Shown: in pieces, positions 8,692-17,502 of the stretch | How positions within the stretch are numbered: position 1 is the stretch's first letter | How the letters are laid out: each line of letters opens with the position of its first letter | Assembly (NCBI GenBank): GCA_018713115.1 | Contig: DVFS01000040.1 | Location: 1 to 48,206 of the forward strand | From: Candidatus Galligastranaerophilus faecipullorum | GTDB lineage: Bacteria; Cyanobacteriota; Vampirovibrionia; Gastranaerophilales; Gastranaerophilaceae | Length of the DNA: 48,206 bases | Direction of reading: 5' to 3' | Position numbers and translations under genes: made by a program | Notes under the pieces: generated by a model | What the model was told of the DNA's origin: nothing | Seen by the model: only the letters and a program-made list of their open reading frames with translations | The model's database searches: none

Positions 8692-9882
8692 TTATCTGTA
8701 ACTTGCTCCGAGTACGTTATAATCAAACGTAAACTCAATATCTATGCTGTTTCCTTTATACTCGGGAGGCAGGGGCTTGAACGGTGCGGTTAATTCAACC
8801 GCGGCCTTTGCTGCAGCATCAGACAAGGGCTGCCCCGAGCTTTTTACGGTTTTAATGGATAAGAGCCTTCCGTCGCGTCCTATTGTAAACAGAAGCACTA
8901 CGCGTTTGCTCTGGTCGCCTTTGGGGGGGTTCCAGTTTCTTTTGATTCTTGCTTCAAGGTCGCGCATATAAGGTCCCCAGTTGGGCTGCCTTATTGCATC
9001 TATTCCCGGGGGGCCGGAAGGGTTGCCCGGGCCGGGGTTGCCTATGTTTCCGCCCGAATAGCTTGAGCCTCTTGAACCTGAAGAGCCTCTGGAGGCGCTT
9101 GAGCCTGATGAGGAGCCCCTTGAGGCTGAGAATTGCGGTGATGGCATAGAGCTTCCGCGCGATGCAGACCCTGATGAGCCGCCGGAAACTTTTGAGCCCG
9201 AACCCGAGCCGTATGTCGGTGCAGGGCCAATCGGAGCAGTGCTTTTGGGTACAGCAACCGAGAACGGACTTTTGGGCACCTGAGATAACTTGGGCGCTTG
9301 TGTCCTTGGAGGTGTCAGTGACGGTTTAAATGCGGGTTTGAAGCCCGGTGCCGGAGCCTTGGCGGGCCGCGGTTTGCTTGGAGCTTTTTGCATAGGTGTT
9401 TTAGCCGGCTGTTTCACGGGTTGTTTTGTAATATTTTTTGGAGCCGCAGGCTGTTTTTTGGGCTGCAGCACTTTTTTTGGCGCTGACGAGGGTGAGGAAA
9501 CCGCTTTTTTTACCGCTTTTGAAGGTGCGGAAGGCAGAGATACTTTCCTTTTGGGGTCATGTTTGCCGCCCGCTCTGGAATTTCTGTCAGAGCGGTATTT
9601 TGTATTTTTATTTATCGGAGTTGCTTCATTCTGTGTGATTACAAATTCAATATCTCTGGGTTTTAAGGGCGGTTTTTGAAAGAAGTTTAAGCTTATTGCA
9701 TAAGCAATTAACACCCATATAATAAAAAATACAACAGGGTGCAGGATTGCCGAAATCAGAATCGAGCTTCCTATTGACATCTCGTCTTTGTCGTCTTTAA
9801 ACGAGTTTGGAAGCGTTTTTATTTCGCCTTCAAGCATATCGTCCGGATCATCTATATTGAATCTGTCTCTTAGTTTTGTCAT
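8692..9882 (-). CDS. tonB: TonB-family energy transducer with long Pro/Lys/Ser-Gly linker
   Basis: A 396-residue TonB/TolA-like protein. About 36 cytoplasmic residues precede a single membrane helix at 38-66 containing the S44-x3-H48 pair, as in the TonB helix that contacts ExbB. A Pro/Lys/Ala-rich stretch (about 110-220) and a low-complexity Ser/Gly/Arg stretch (about 225-285) form the periplasm-spanning linker. Residues about 300-396 are the TonB C-terminal domain (YMRDLEARIKRNWNPP, then DGRLLSIKTVKSSG). It reaches an outer-membrane partner that is not encoded in the window. An AGGA Shine-Dalgarno precedes the ATG. TolA remains possible because no TonB-dependent receptor or Pal is nearby. 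Confidence 0.88.
   Translation of the reverse strand: MTKLRDRFNIDDPDDMLEGEIKTLPNSFKDDKDEMSIGSSILISAILHPVVFFIIWVLIAYAISLNFFQKPPLKPRDIEFVITQNEATPINKNTKYRSDRNSRAGGKHDPKRKVSLPSAPSKAVKKAVSSPSSAPKKVLQPKKQPAAPKNITKQPVKQPAKTPMQKAPSKPRPAKAPAPGFKPAFKPSLTPPRTQAPKLSQVPKSPFSVAVPKSTAPIGPAPTYGSGSGSKVSGGSSGSASRGSSMPSPQFSASRGSSSGSSASRGSSGSRGSSYSGGNIGNPGPGNPSGPPGIDAIRQPNWGPYMRDLEARIKRNWNPPKGDQSKRVVLLFTIGRDGRLLSIKTVKSSGQPLSDAAAKAAVELTAPFKPLPPEYKGNSIDIEFTFDYNVLGASYR
9065..9190 (-). repeat. SRGSS-type short tandem repeats coding for the TonB linker
   Basis: This part of tonB encodes repeated SASRGSS/GSSGS units separated by a few residues. It is in-frame low-complexity sequence inside the linker and is prone to length variation by slipped-strand replication. 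Confidence 0.6.
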
Positions 9883-9957
9883 ATTTTCCTGTTTTTGCTT
9901 TTGCGATAATTGTTATTTAAATTGACTTAATTTAAATCAGCCGGTTTACTATTTTTA

Positions 9958-10662
9958 TTAATACCCGTTAGGAGCGCTTATTGTAATCGGCTGGTCAAAA
10001 TAAATCCCTACGACTGCGTTTGCAGGTATTACAACATCTTCACCCGACTGCCTTGCGGCATTGAGCAGCCCGAGTCCGCCGCCTACTGCAGTTCCGTATA
10101 CAGCACCTCTGCCAACTTCACCTCCGGAAAGCGGGCCCATTGCAGTACCGAGAATTGCGCCCCCTGCTGCCCCGATTGCCGCATTTTTGCCATAGTCTTT
10201 GGCGCTGTCAAGTTTGCTCCCGCCTTTTAGCACCCCGGTTCCATCTGTTGTAGCTATCATTGCGCTTACGGGGATATTGTAACCCTGCGGGGTGCGGATG
10301 TTTGTGAAACGTACCTGAATTTGTCCGTTTCTGTTCCCTATGCCTGCTTTTTTGCATTTAACCACGGTGCCGTTGATTGTGGAGCCGGCAGGTGCAATGT
10401 TTATTGAATTGTAAGAAAAATCTTTGTTAAGGGTTGCATATACGCTTGTACCTTCGCTCAGGGTTTTTGAATCAAGTGTCTGCGATAGTATTGCGCTTGT
10501 CTTTGTTCCGACCGGAACATAAGTTACGCTGCCCTGAAGGGAGCTGTATTGTTTTGTCGAAATGTCGTATGAGTAGTTGGAAGCACTGAAAACCGTGTTT
10601 GCACACAAGATACATAAGGCGGTTAAAATAAGGCCTGTGCCTTTTGTGAATAATTTCTTCAT
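9958..10662 (-). CDS. Secreted protein resembling the VirB10/TrbI beta domain, with glycine zipper
   Basis: A 234-residue protein with a clear signal peptide (residues 1-26, cleavage after VFSA). Residues about 45-150 follow the order seen in VirB10/TrbI C-terminal domains: a VGTKTSAIL start, then IAPAGSTINGTV, a short GNRNGQIQVRF strand, then TPQGYNIPVSA. Residues about 165-205 are a glycine zipper (AAIGAAGGAILGTAMG) that could insert into or associate with a membrane. An AAAGGAGG Shine-Dalgarno precedes the ATG. It lies ahead of tonB in the same direction. The fold similarity is by eye; no conjugation genes are nearby, so a type IV secretion role is not implied. Confidence 0.72.
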   Translation of the reverse strand: MKKLFTKGTGLILTALCILCANTVFSASNYSYDISTKQYSSLQGSVTYVPVGTKTSAILSQTLDSKTLSEGTSVYATLNKDFSYNSINIAPAGSTINGTVVKCKKAGIGNRNGQIQVRFTNIRTPQGYNIPVSAMIATTDGTGVLKGGSKLDSAKDYGKNAAIGAAGGAILGTAMGPLSGGEVGRGAVYGTAVGGGLGLLNAARQSGEDVVIPANAVVGIYFDQPITISAPNGY

Positions 10663-10731
10663 GTCTCCTCCTTTAATTAATATACAATATAATTTTTGAT
10701 AGTAAAGTTTAATAAGTATTGTAAATGTTGT

Positions 10732-11298
10732 TTAAAATCTTTCCGGACAGTAATATGGCTCGTCAAGAACTATAAAGAGTTTTTGTCCGGGTGTAATCCC
10801 TCTGTGACGGCCGTATTCGTATTCGCCGCTGGGCACCCATTGGGTTGTGCCCGACCAGTGCCATCTGGATTGATACGGATGAGCCATTTTATTGTATGAC
10901 GCAGGAGGCGCAAGCTCTCCGCCCAGTATATCGCTTTTCCCGTTGCTGATTCTGCCTGAGAAGTTTTTTGTTTCGCCGTCAGGCAGTATAATGTGGGTGA
11001 TTTTTATGCTGAACGCTGCATTTATTCCCTTTATGGGCATTTTTAACATGCTGACATATCCGACAAATACGGAGTTTTCAGGAACAATATTTGTTTCGTT
11101 TACCCATACATCCGCAGGCGAGATGAAATAAACCCTGTCGCCTTCCTGCATTGTTTCACTGGAGAGAGTTTTTTTTGAATAGACAAGTACAAATGTGCCT
11201 TTGTCAAGTTTTACGGTATTTTGTGAATACACGGGCAATATTAACATTGATATCAATATGGTAAGAAGAGCAGTTGTCCCGATGAATATTTTTTTCAT
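10732..11298 (-). CDS. Secreted unknown protein, probable paralogue of the neighbouring VirB10-like protein
   Basis: The start is taken as the ATG at 11298, giving 188 residues beginning MKKIFIGTTALL with a signal peptide ending near PVYSQ. An in-frame TTG at 11334 would put charged residues before the signal peptide and is unlikely. The mature part has the same order as its neighbour: LDKGTFVLVYSKKTL, EGDRVYFI, IVPENSVFVGYV, then LPDGETKNFSG. It lacks the glycine zipper and ends in an aromatic-rich tail (YQSRWHWSGTTQW). No Shine-Dalgarno is visible. A TTGGCA/TAATAT promoter would start the mRNA at or near the ATG. It is the first gene of the Ton operon. Confidence 0.7.
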   Translation of the reverse strand: MKKIFIGTTALLTILISMLILPVYSQNTVKLDKGTFVLVYSKKTLSSETMQEGDRVYFISPADVWVNETNIVPENSVFVGYVSMLKMPIKGINAAFSIKITHIILPDGETKNFSGRISNGKSDILGGELAPPASYNKMAHPYQSRWHWSGTTQWVPSGEYEYGRHRGITPGQKLFIVLDEPYYCPERF

Positions 11299-11305
11299 AA
11301 TTATA

Positions 11306-11334
11306 ATATTAAGCGATTTTTTTCTTTTTGCCAA
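11306..11334 (-). promoter_or_regulatory. Candidate promoter of the leftward Ton/AsmA operon
   Basis: On the minus strand, TTGGCA (11334-11329) and TAATAT (11311-11306) are separated by 17 bases. Transcription would begin about 11299, at the ATG of the first gene, giving an almost leaderless mRNA. Predicted by eye. Confidence 0.4.
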
Positions 11335-11359
11335 AAGAAATTAATAAATATGAAGAATT

Positions 11360-11388
11360 TTTACCGTAACATATTAACGTTATATAAT
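11360..11388 (+). promoter_or_regulatory. Candidate promoter of the large AsmA-like gene
   Basis: TTTACC (11360-11365) and a perfect TATAAT (11383-11388) are 17 bases apart. The predicted start lies about one base before the ATG at 11396, and no Shine-Dalgarno exists, so this is a leaderless candidate. Confidence 0.5.
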
Positions 11389-11395
11389 TAATACC

Positions 11396-14300
11396 ATGCG
11401 CATGATTCAAAATATATTTGCCGATAAAATATTTCTGCGTTTGATGCTTGCAGCAGCTCTGGCGGGAATTTTTTTGTTTGCGTTTTATTTGTCGCTCGGT
11501 TTTTTTGTAACATATTTTTTAAACGCACAGAGTATTGAAAAATATGTTAAATCCGAAACAGGCCTTGATATTATACTTGAAAACCTGACAGTAAGAACCA
11601 TGCCGGATCTTTCATTTGTGCTTTGTTCAAAGCGTCTTGAGGCGGGTGTAAAAGCACAAAACAAGGTCTTTTTCTCTGCAATAAATCCGAATTTAAGAGT
11701 CCGCATTTTGCCGCTGTTTTTAAAAAAACTCTCAGTTGTTTCTTTTGACTCTGCTGATTTAGCGGTAAATGTTTCAAGAGATAAAAACTCGGTATTTGAT
11801 TTTGAAAAATACATTCCCGGCGGAGACAAACTCCCTCTCAGGGCAGATTTTAAACGAACGCGGCTGAATATTGCAAAAGCGGGCATTAATTTTACGGACT
11901 TTAAATACGAAAAGAAAATCACACTAAACTCGGATAAATTCAAGGTTTATGATTTTACCGCAGGAAAACTGCTGCATGCTGACATTAACGTCAATTCAAA
12001 AATTTGTTCCGTTGATGGCAAAAACTGTGTTTCAACAGACCTGGACGCACTTTTTCATCTCAGGATTCCCATTATAAAGTATCTTGACTCAAAGACAGCA
12101 ACTGCGAATGTTTCTTTAAAGAATTTTGATTCACGGCTGATTCTGCCTTATGTGAATGAATTAAGCAAATTAAAATTTGATAAACTCTCCGGGATTTATA
12201 ATCTGGATATTTCAACAAAAAAAAATAAATCAGGAAATGTTTTTTTGCTGAATATCAGTACTAAAGATGTCGGTGCAAATTTTCTTCTAAATAATAAAAA
12301 CAGTTCCGTTACACTTAAAGACCCTGCTCTTTTGAGGCTCAAATTTAAAGCGTCGGACAATGAAATCCGGCTTTTTGATTCGTTATTTTCAAGCAGGGAT
12401 ACAAATGTCGCCCTTGATGGACGGGTCAACAGATTCAAAAGTGAAAAGCCGGTGCCTGATATAAATTTAAAAATAGCCGAGAGTGATTTTATGAAATTTA
12501 TACATCTTATACCCGCAGGTTTTGTTGTGTATAAAACCGACGTGATAAATGAGCTAATAAGGGTTAACCCGCATGCAAAGGTGCAGGGTAGTCTTAATAT
12601 TTCAGGCGATTACAAAAAACCTGATGTTAAAGGCTTGCTTGATGTATCGGATATTTACCTTTTTGGACGTCCCCGGGGGTTTAAAAGCGCAAATGCAGAG
12701 TGTGAGTTTGTTGGTGACAAAGTAAATGTTGATGTTGAGGTGTACGCTCCAAATTCCCAGTATGTGAAAGTTAAGGGGGTGTCGGAACTTTACGGCAGAC
12801 AATCCGGCGATTATAATATAGTTTCTTCTGACAATGTAAATCTTGCTTTTGCTCATAAACACTTAATTCCTGTTCAAAGAGTTGTCGGTTTTAAGCTGGG
12901 CCCCCTTCCCTGTATGAAAATCGACGGCACGGGAAAAATACATATAAGAGCAAAGGGTACTATTTACGATGCGCTCGTGGATGGAAAGTTTTTCGGTAAA
13001 AATATTAAAACCTCGCTAAACGGTCTTAATACCGAGCTTTATGACGGTGTAACCGAAATTGATTTTAACGGCAAAGTGGTAAATATCGTAAATACAAGCG
13101 CAAAAACAAAAGACGGAACCTTTATGCTCTCCGGCTTTGCAGATGATTACGGCAATATTGATATTAAATCGGAAATTAAAAATATATCGGCACTTCATGC
13201 GCTGAATATTGCAAAAACAAGTGAAATAATTAAACCGATTACAGGGGATTTAAGCTTTATTAAGGCAGCTTCAGGCAAGTGCGACCTGACGGTTATTTTT
13301 AAAGGAAAGGCGAAAAGTCTTGAGGGGCTGGATTTTTTAAATGATATTTCTCCGGCAGGTTCGGTTGTGTTTAAAAATACAGGTGCTGTACTGGCGCCGC
13401 ATTTGAGTGTCAGCGGGACAAAGGGAAAAATTGTTTTTGCAAAAGACTACATGCTTGATTTAAGCACAATGTTTAAAAGTTCAAAAATTACATTAAAGGG
13501 TATAATTACTCCTGATTCAAAAAATCTTATGAATAAGGATACAAAATTAAAATTGAATATCGACTCAACACTCTCCGGCATGCGCTTTTCCGATATTCTG
13601 GAAATTATAAAAGAGCAAAACTGCTTTAATGATAAAAAACTTAAATTTTTAGTGAATAACACTCCTCTCGGTGAGGTCGATTTTGCATTTGATTCAAAAG
13701 TTAAAATTACAGGCGCCATGCCGGTAAATTTTGCACCTAAGGATTTATCGGGAATTGCACTAAACGGTGTTTTTAGGCCTTTAAACACACAGGCTTCTAA
13801 AAATATTAAATTTAAAAGAGGTGCATATACGCTTGAAGGGCATAAAATAAAGCTGACAGATTCAAATATAACGGTCTTTGGGGCTGATGTATTCTCTGAC
13901 GGCGAGATAAGGGATATATTTTCAAAACCCCGTATTGATATGAAAATAAAGGCTGATTCTATTGCGCTTTCAAACCTTGAAAATCTTGCAAATTATACTA
14001 ATATTGCACTTTTTAAAGAAATGCTTGCGGATTTTGGCAGCTACAAAGGAAGCATGGATTTAAATTTAAATATCAGGAAAAACTCTCCCCGCGGTAGTGT
14101 TTCTTTTAGCAACGCAAGTGCCTATAATTCAAAACAAGGAATGGAGCTTGCTTTAAAAAGCGGCGGAATCAGGCTGCTTAAAAATAAGCTCATTCTGGAT
14201 TCGCTCAATTTTACATATGGTACAACACCGCTGTATTTTAATGCAACAGTTGCTGACTATCTTACTGAAAAGCCTGTGTTTAGTGCCTTTTTTACTACTA

Positions 14301-15961
14301 ATATTGATGAAAACGCGACTGACAGGCTTGTTAATCCCTACCTTGCCTATCCTTTTAAGGTAAGAGGCGAGATTTTATTAAGCGGCAGGATTAAGGGTGA
14401 TTTAAATAACTATTCTGTTTTTTCGCGCCTGGTGCTTCCCAGGGATACCGATATCTCATATATGGGGGCTAATGTCGGCGACAGTGAATATGAAAGGGAG
14501 TTTGAATCTTCCGCTGACTTTACAAAAAACACTGCAAAAATTAATAGTGCCAGATACATTAAGTATATCCCTTCGCAAAACAATAAACCCACACCTGTTA
14601 CCATGCTGAAAGTTAACGGCAGGGTGGTTTCTAAAAACGACAGGCTGAGTTTTGATAATCTGCGCGTTGTGAGCGAAAATCCGGTTACAGCTAAGATATT
14701 TAATGTTATATTTAAGAAATCTGTTTTAAAACAGGGGCTTTTTACATGCAATCTTAATTTGAACGGCAATGTTGAGCTTCCTGTTGCGACAGGCAAAATT
14801 AATTTTCAAAACATTAATATTCCTCTGTACAATACCAAAATCAGCGATATGGATTTTGTAATTACCAAAAAATCAATAAACGGGCTTCTGCGGGGAAAGA
14901 GTTTTGATTCGGATGTTCAAATAACTGCAGATATCCAAAACAAGCAGTCTTTCCCCATTGTCTTAAACGAATTAAACATTAAATCAAAAAAAGCAAGTCT
15001 TTCAAGCCTTCTTGAGGGAATTTCGCAGATTCCGCGCGGATCTTCCGATATTGTACCCGGGCAGCCGATTGTTTTTAAACCGCAGGATCTTGTTATTTTA
15101 AAGGGCAGTGCCAGTGTGGATGAAGTAGAATTATATGATATTAAGGCTCATAATCTTAAGGCCGACTTTTCAAATCCTACGGGTTTTATTTTCAACATTG
15201 ATGATATGCACTTTGATATAGCGGGCGGAAGTATTGCTTCCCGGGGTAATTTTGATGTTGTTTCTCTTGTTTTTGACATTGATTCGGTTGTGTCTGACTG
15301 CGATGCAAATACGCTCAGTGAAAATTTCCTCGGTCTTGAAAATCAGATATACGGGCGCACAAATGCCAAAATTAACCTGAAGGGAAAAGTCCCGCAGAAT
15401 GCAGAGGATATAAAGTCTGTTAACGGACGGGTGGACTTTAGTGTCAATAACGGTAAAATGCCTAAACTCGGTTCTCTGGAGTATCTTCTGAGGGCGGGTA
15501 ATCTGATTAAAAGCGGACTTTTTGGTCTTACTTTAAACAATCTGATAGAAGTGCTTACTCCTTATAAAACAGGTGAGTTTTCCGCCATCAGGGGTAATTT
15601 TGAAGTAAATAACGCAATGATTCATTCTCTTGAGATTTTTTCAAAGGGTAAAAATTTGAGCCTCTTTATTTACGGTGATTATAATATAATTAACGACAAT
15701 GCCGAGATTGAAATTTTAGGGAGATTATCTAAAAACGTCAGCAACCTGCTCGGTTCGTTCGGCAATACTTCACTTAATTCAATTTTTAATGCTCTGACGG
15801 GTAATAAAATTAGAGAAGGCGCAAAGGAACAGATAATTAAAAATGTTAATAAGATACCGCTGATTGAGATTTCGGGCGATGACTACAGGCTTTTTCTTGC
15901 AAAAATCAAGGGACGGCTTAACTCGGATGACTATGTAAAGAGTTTTAACTGGCTGAATTAG
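11396..15961 (+). CDS. Large AsmA-like protein (1521 aa), divergent from the Ton operon
   Basis: One N-terminal membrane helix (about residues 12-40) precedes roughly 1450 residues of beta-rich repeats with many Asn, Lys, Phe, Ile and Ser residues, as in TamB/AsmA/YhdP proteins that span the periplasm. The C-terminal 200 residues are paralogous to the end of the leftward AsmA-like protein: RAGNLIKSGLF with HAGNLLTQSLF, EILGRLS with KILGRIS, and similar leucine-rich ends. Lipid transfer to the outer membrane is the expected family role. Translation begins at the ATG at 11396, or the in-frame ATG at 11402; neither has a Shine-Dalgarno. It faces away from the Ton operon across a short shared promoter region. 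Confidence 0.85.
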   Translation: MRMIQNIFADKIFLRLMLAAALAGIFLFAFYLSLGFFVTYFLNAQSIEKYVKSETGLDIILENLTVRTMPDLSFVLCSKRLEAGVKAQNKVFFSAINPNLRVRILPLFLKKLSVVSFDSADLAVNVSRDKNSVFDFEKYIPGGDKLPLRADFKRTRLNIAKAGINFTDFKYEKKITLNSDKFKVYDFTAGKLLHADINVNSKICSVDGKNCVSTDLDALFHLRIPIIKYLDSKTATANVSLKNFDSRLILPYVNELSKLKFDKLSGIYNLDISTKKNKSGNVFLLNISTKDVGANFLLNNKNSSVTLKDPALLRLKFKASDNEIRLFDSLFSSRDTNVALDGRVNRFKSEKPVPDINLKIAESDFMKFIHLIPAGFVVYKTDVINELIRVNPHAKVQGSLNISGDYKKPDVKGLLDVSDIYLFGRPRGFKSANAECEFVGDKVNVDVEVYAPNSQYVKVKGVSELYGRQSGDYNIVSSDNVNLAFAHKHLIPVQRVVGFKLGPLPCMKIDGTGKIHIRAKGTIYDALVDGKFFGKNIKTSLNGLNTELYDGVTEIDFNGKVVNIVNTSAKTKDGTFMLSGFADDYGNIDIKSEIKNISALHALNIAKTSEIIKPITGDLSFIKAASGKCDLTVIFKGKAKSLEGLDFLNDISPAGSVVFKNTGAVLAPHLSVSGTKGKIVFAKDYMLDLSTMFKSSKITLKGIITPDSKNLMNKDTKLKLNIDSTLSGMRFSDILEIIKEQNCFNDKKLKFLVNNTPLGEVDFAFDSKVKITGAMPVNFAPKDLSGIALNGVFRPLNTQASKNIKFKRGAYTLEGHKIKLTDSNITVFGADVFSDGEIRDIFSKPRIDMKIKADSIALSNLENLANYTNIALFKEMLADFGSYKGSMDLNLNIRKNSPRGSVSFSNASAYNSKQGMELALKSGGIRLLKNKLILDSLNFTYGTTPLYFNATVADYLTEKPVFSAFFTTNIDENATDRLVNPYLAYPFKVRGEILLSGRIKGDLNNYSVFSRLVLPRDTDISYMGANVGDSEYEREFESSADFTKNTAKINSARYIKYIPSQNNKPTPVTMLKVNGRVVSKNDRLSFDNLRVVSENPVTAKIFNVIFKKSVLKQGLFTCNLNLNGNVELPVATGKINFQNINIPLYNTKISDMDFVITKKSINGLLRGKSFDSDVQITADIQNKQSFPIVLNELNIKSKKASLSSLLEGISQIPRGSSDIVPGQPIVFKPQDLVILKGSASVDEVELYDIKAHNLKADFSNPTGFIFNIDDMHFDIAGGSIASRGNFDVVSLVFDIDSVVSDCDANTLSENFLGLENQIYGRTNAKINLKGKVPQNAEDIKSVNGRVDFSVNNGKMPKLGSLEYLLRAGNLIKSGLFGLTLNNLIEVLTPYKTGEFSAIRGNFEVNNAMIHSLEIFSKGKNLSLFIYGDYNIINDNAEIEILGRLSKNVSNLLGSFGNTSLNSIFNALTGNKIREGAKEQIIKNVNKIPLIEISGDDYRLFLAKIKGRLNSDDYVKSFNWLN

Positions 15962-15997
15962 CCCTATATGGCAATTTAAGAATAAAACTTTACATAC

Positions 15998-16026
15998 TTG
16001 ATTGAATTGCAATTTGATTATAGAAT
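15998..16026 (+). promoter_or_regulatory. Promoter of the TPR lipoprotein-lgt pair
   Basis: TTGATT (15998-16003) and TAGAAT (16021-16026) are separated by 17 bases. The predicted start near 16033 leaves just enough leader for the AAGGGA Shine-Dalgarno at about 16036-16041. Confidence 0.5.
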
Positions 16027-16047
16027 CAAACACAAAAGGGACAGAAC

Positions 16048-16662
16048 ATGAGAAAACTTACGTTATTTTTGGCAATCTTATTTGTTAGTGTGCTTTGCAG
16101 CGCATGTATAAACAATATTGCCATTCAGGAATTAAATAATAAGGCTCAGGAGTATATGCAAAAAGGCGATATTCAAAGCGCAATTTGCAGACTTGAGTCC
16201 AGTGTCGACCTTGACGGCACTGTATTTGAAACGCGTTACAATCTCGGTGTTGCATACATAAGCGCCCAGGACTTTAAAAAGGCGCAGGAACAACTGAAAG
16301 AGGCGGTTAAAATTAAGCCAGACTTTGCGGATTCATATTATTCTCTTGCCGTAGCTCAGGAAAGCGAAGGCATGGCGCTGCTTGAAGAAGATGAAGATGA
16401 TACGTCGGATGTAGTTGTTAACGTAGTAAATGAGGACGACGAGTTTTCCGGTTTAAAAAATATTGCAAAAGATGAAGCAATTGTTCTTGTAACCCTTTTG
16501 AACAGTGCCGTTGATTCTTATAAAAAATATTTAGAGCTTAAACCTCAGACACAGGACAGGGCTGATGTGGAAGCCCAGATAAGTTATCTGGAAGAAACGG
16601 CGCTTAAATACGCGCGTAAGTATGAACTTGCGGAATCTCCGGATATCGAAGGCGAAAATTGA
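16048..16662 (+). CDS. TPR-repeat lipoprotein
   Basis: A 204-residue protein whose signal sequence ends in LCSAC; the lipidated cysteine is probably C20, although Cys at position -3 is unusual for a lipobox. Two to three TPR helix pairs follow (NNKAQEYMQKGDIQSAICRL, RYNLGVAYISAQDFKKAQEQ, DSYYSLAVAQ), interrupted by an acidic loop (LEEDEDDTSD). TPR lipoproteins usually scaffold envelope complexes; the partner is unknown. An AAGGGA Shine-Dalgarno precedes the ATG. Its TGA overlaps the ATG of lgt, so the substrate and the enzyme that lipidates it are translationally coupled. Confidence 0.83.
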   Translation: MRKLTLFLAILFVSVLCSACINNIAIQELNNKAQEYMQKGDIQSAICRLESSVDLDGTVFETRYNLGVAYISAQDFKKAQEQLKEAVKIKPDFADSYYSLAVAQESEGMALLEEDEDDTSDVVVNVVNEDDEFSGLKNIAKDEAIVLVTLLNSAVDSYKKYLELKPQTQDRADVEAQISYLEETALKYARKYELAESPDIEGEN

Positions 16663-17456
16663 TGTTTGCATCGCCATGTGTAAACGCATTCAGTGTCCTT
16701 GGTTTTGATGTAAAAATGTACGGGGTTATGATATTTCTTGCAATTATCTGCGGGGTATTTGTGTCGGAATATATTGCCAAAAAGTATTATAAAGATATTA
16801 ATTTGGATGTATTGCTTGATTTTTACCCTGTTATGATAATCTCGGGTGTTATATGTGCAAGGCTTTATTATGTACTTTTAAACCTTACGTATTATATGAA
16901 ATTTCCGCAGGAAATAATCGCACTGTGGCATGGCGGTATTTCAATTCACGGCGCGATTTTAGGCGGATTTTTGGCGGGTATTATTTATTTTGGTATAAAA
17001 AAACTCAGTGTCTTAAGTTATGCTGATGTTGTCTCTTACGGTCTTGTTATTGGCCAGATGATAGGCCGCTGGGGCAATTTTTTTAATTCCGAAGCATTCG
17101 GTTCGCCTTGCACTTTGCCCTGGAAACTCTATATTGCTCCGGAGTTTCGTCCTCTGCAGTACAAGTCCTATGAATATTTCCACCCGACATTTTTATATGA
17201 GTCAATCTGGTGTTTTATAGTATTTTGTATATTATTTTTCTTTGTGAGAAAAAACAAAACCGCAAAACCCGGGCTTATTTTCTTTTCTTATCTTGCGCTT
17301 TATTCTCTCGGAAGATTTGTAATTGAAGGTATAAGAATAGACAGTGTATTTAATGTGGGAAATATTCCCGTTGCCCGCATTGCAAGCGTTATTATTTTTG
17401 CCGCTGCACTTTATGGGATTTTTTACTGTACGCGAAATACAAAAAATGCCCCGTAA
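16662..17456 (+). CDS. lgt: Phosphatidylglycerol:prolipoprotein diacylglyceryl transferase
   Basis: A 264-residue integral membrane enzyme that moves diacylglycerol from phosphatidylglycerol to the lipobox cysteine of prolipoproteins. It has the Lgt signature GRWGNFFNSE (residues 135-144), the upstream HGGISIHG motif (residues 90-97) and about seven hydrophobic segments. The ATG at 16662 overlaps the preceding stop as TGATG; a TTG three bases earlier is less likely. Length and motifs are normal. A hairpin that begins within its last codons probably ends the transcript. Confidence 0.96.
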   Translation: MFASPCVNAFSVLGFDVKMYGVMIFLAIICGVFVSEYIAKKYYKDINLDVLLDFYPVMIISGVICARLYYVLLNLTYYMKFPQEIIALWHGGISIHGAILGGFLAGIIYFGIKKLSVLSYADVVSYGLVIGQMIGRWGNFFNSEAFGSPCTLPWKLYIAPEFRPLQYKSYEYFHPTFLYESIWCFIVFCILFFFVRKNKTAKPGLIFFSYLALYSLGRFVIEGIRIDSVFNVGNIPVARIASVIIFAAALYGIFYCTRNTKNAP

Positions 17457-17488
17457 ACCTTAAGAGCAGGTGTATGGAGGCATTTTTT
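17441..17488. terminator. Candidate terminator between lgt and gpmI
   Basis: AAAAAATGCC (17441-17450) pairs with GGCATTTTTT (17479-17488), with 28 bases between them. The left arm lies inside the last codons of lgt. T- and A-rich ends could serve both converging genes. The long loop makes it less certain. Confidence 0.5.
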
Positions 17489-17502
17489 GCTTTTAAAATA
17501 TT

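Noticed and set aside
9065-9190. Possible CRISPR-like or tandem DNA repeat array
   Set aside because: The units are short, irregular, in frame and encode the Ser-Arg-Gly linker of TonB; there are no spacers of constant length.
9042-9679. Glycine/alanine-rich and proline-rich frames across tonB
   Set aside because: They arise from the low-complexity linker read in other frames.
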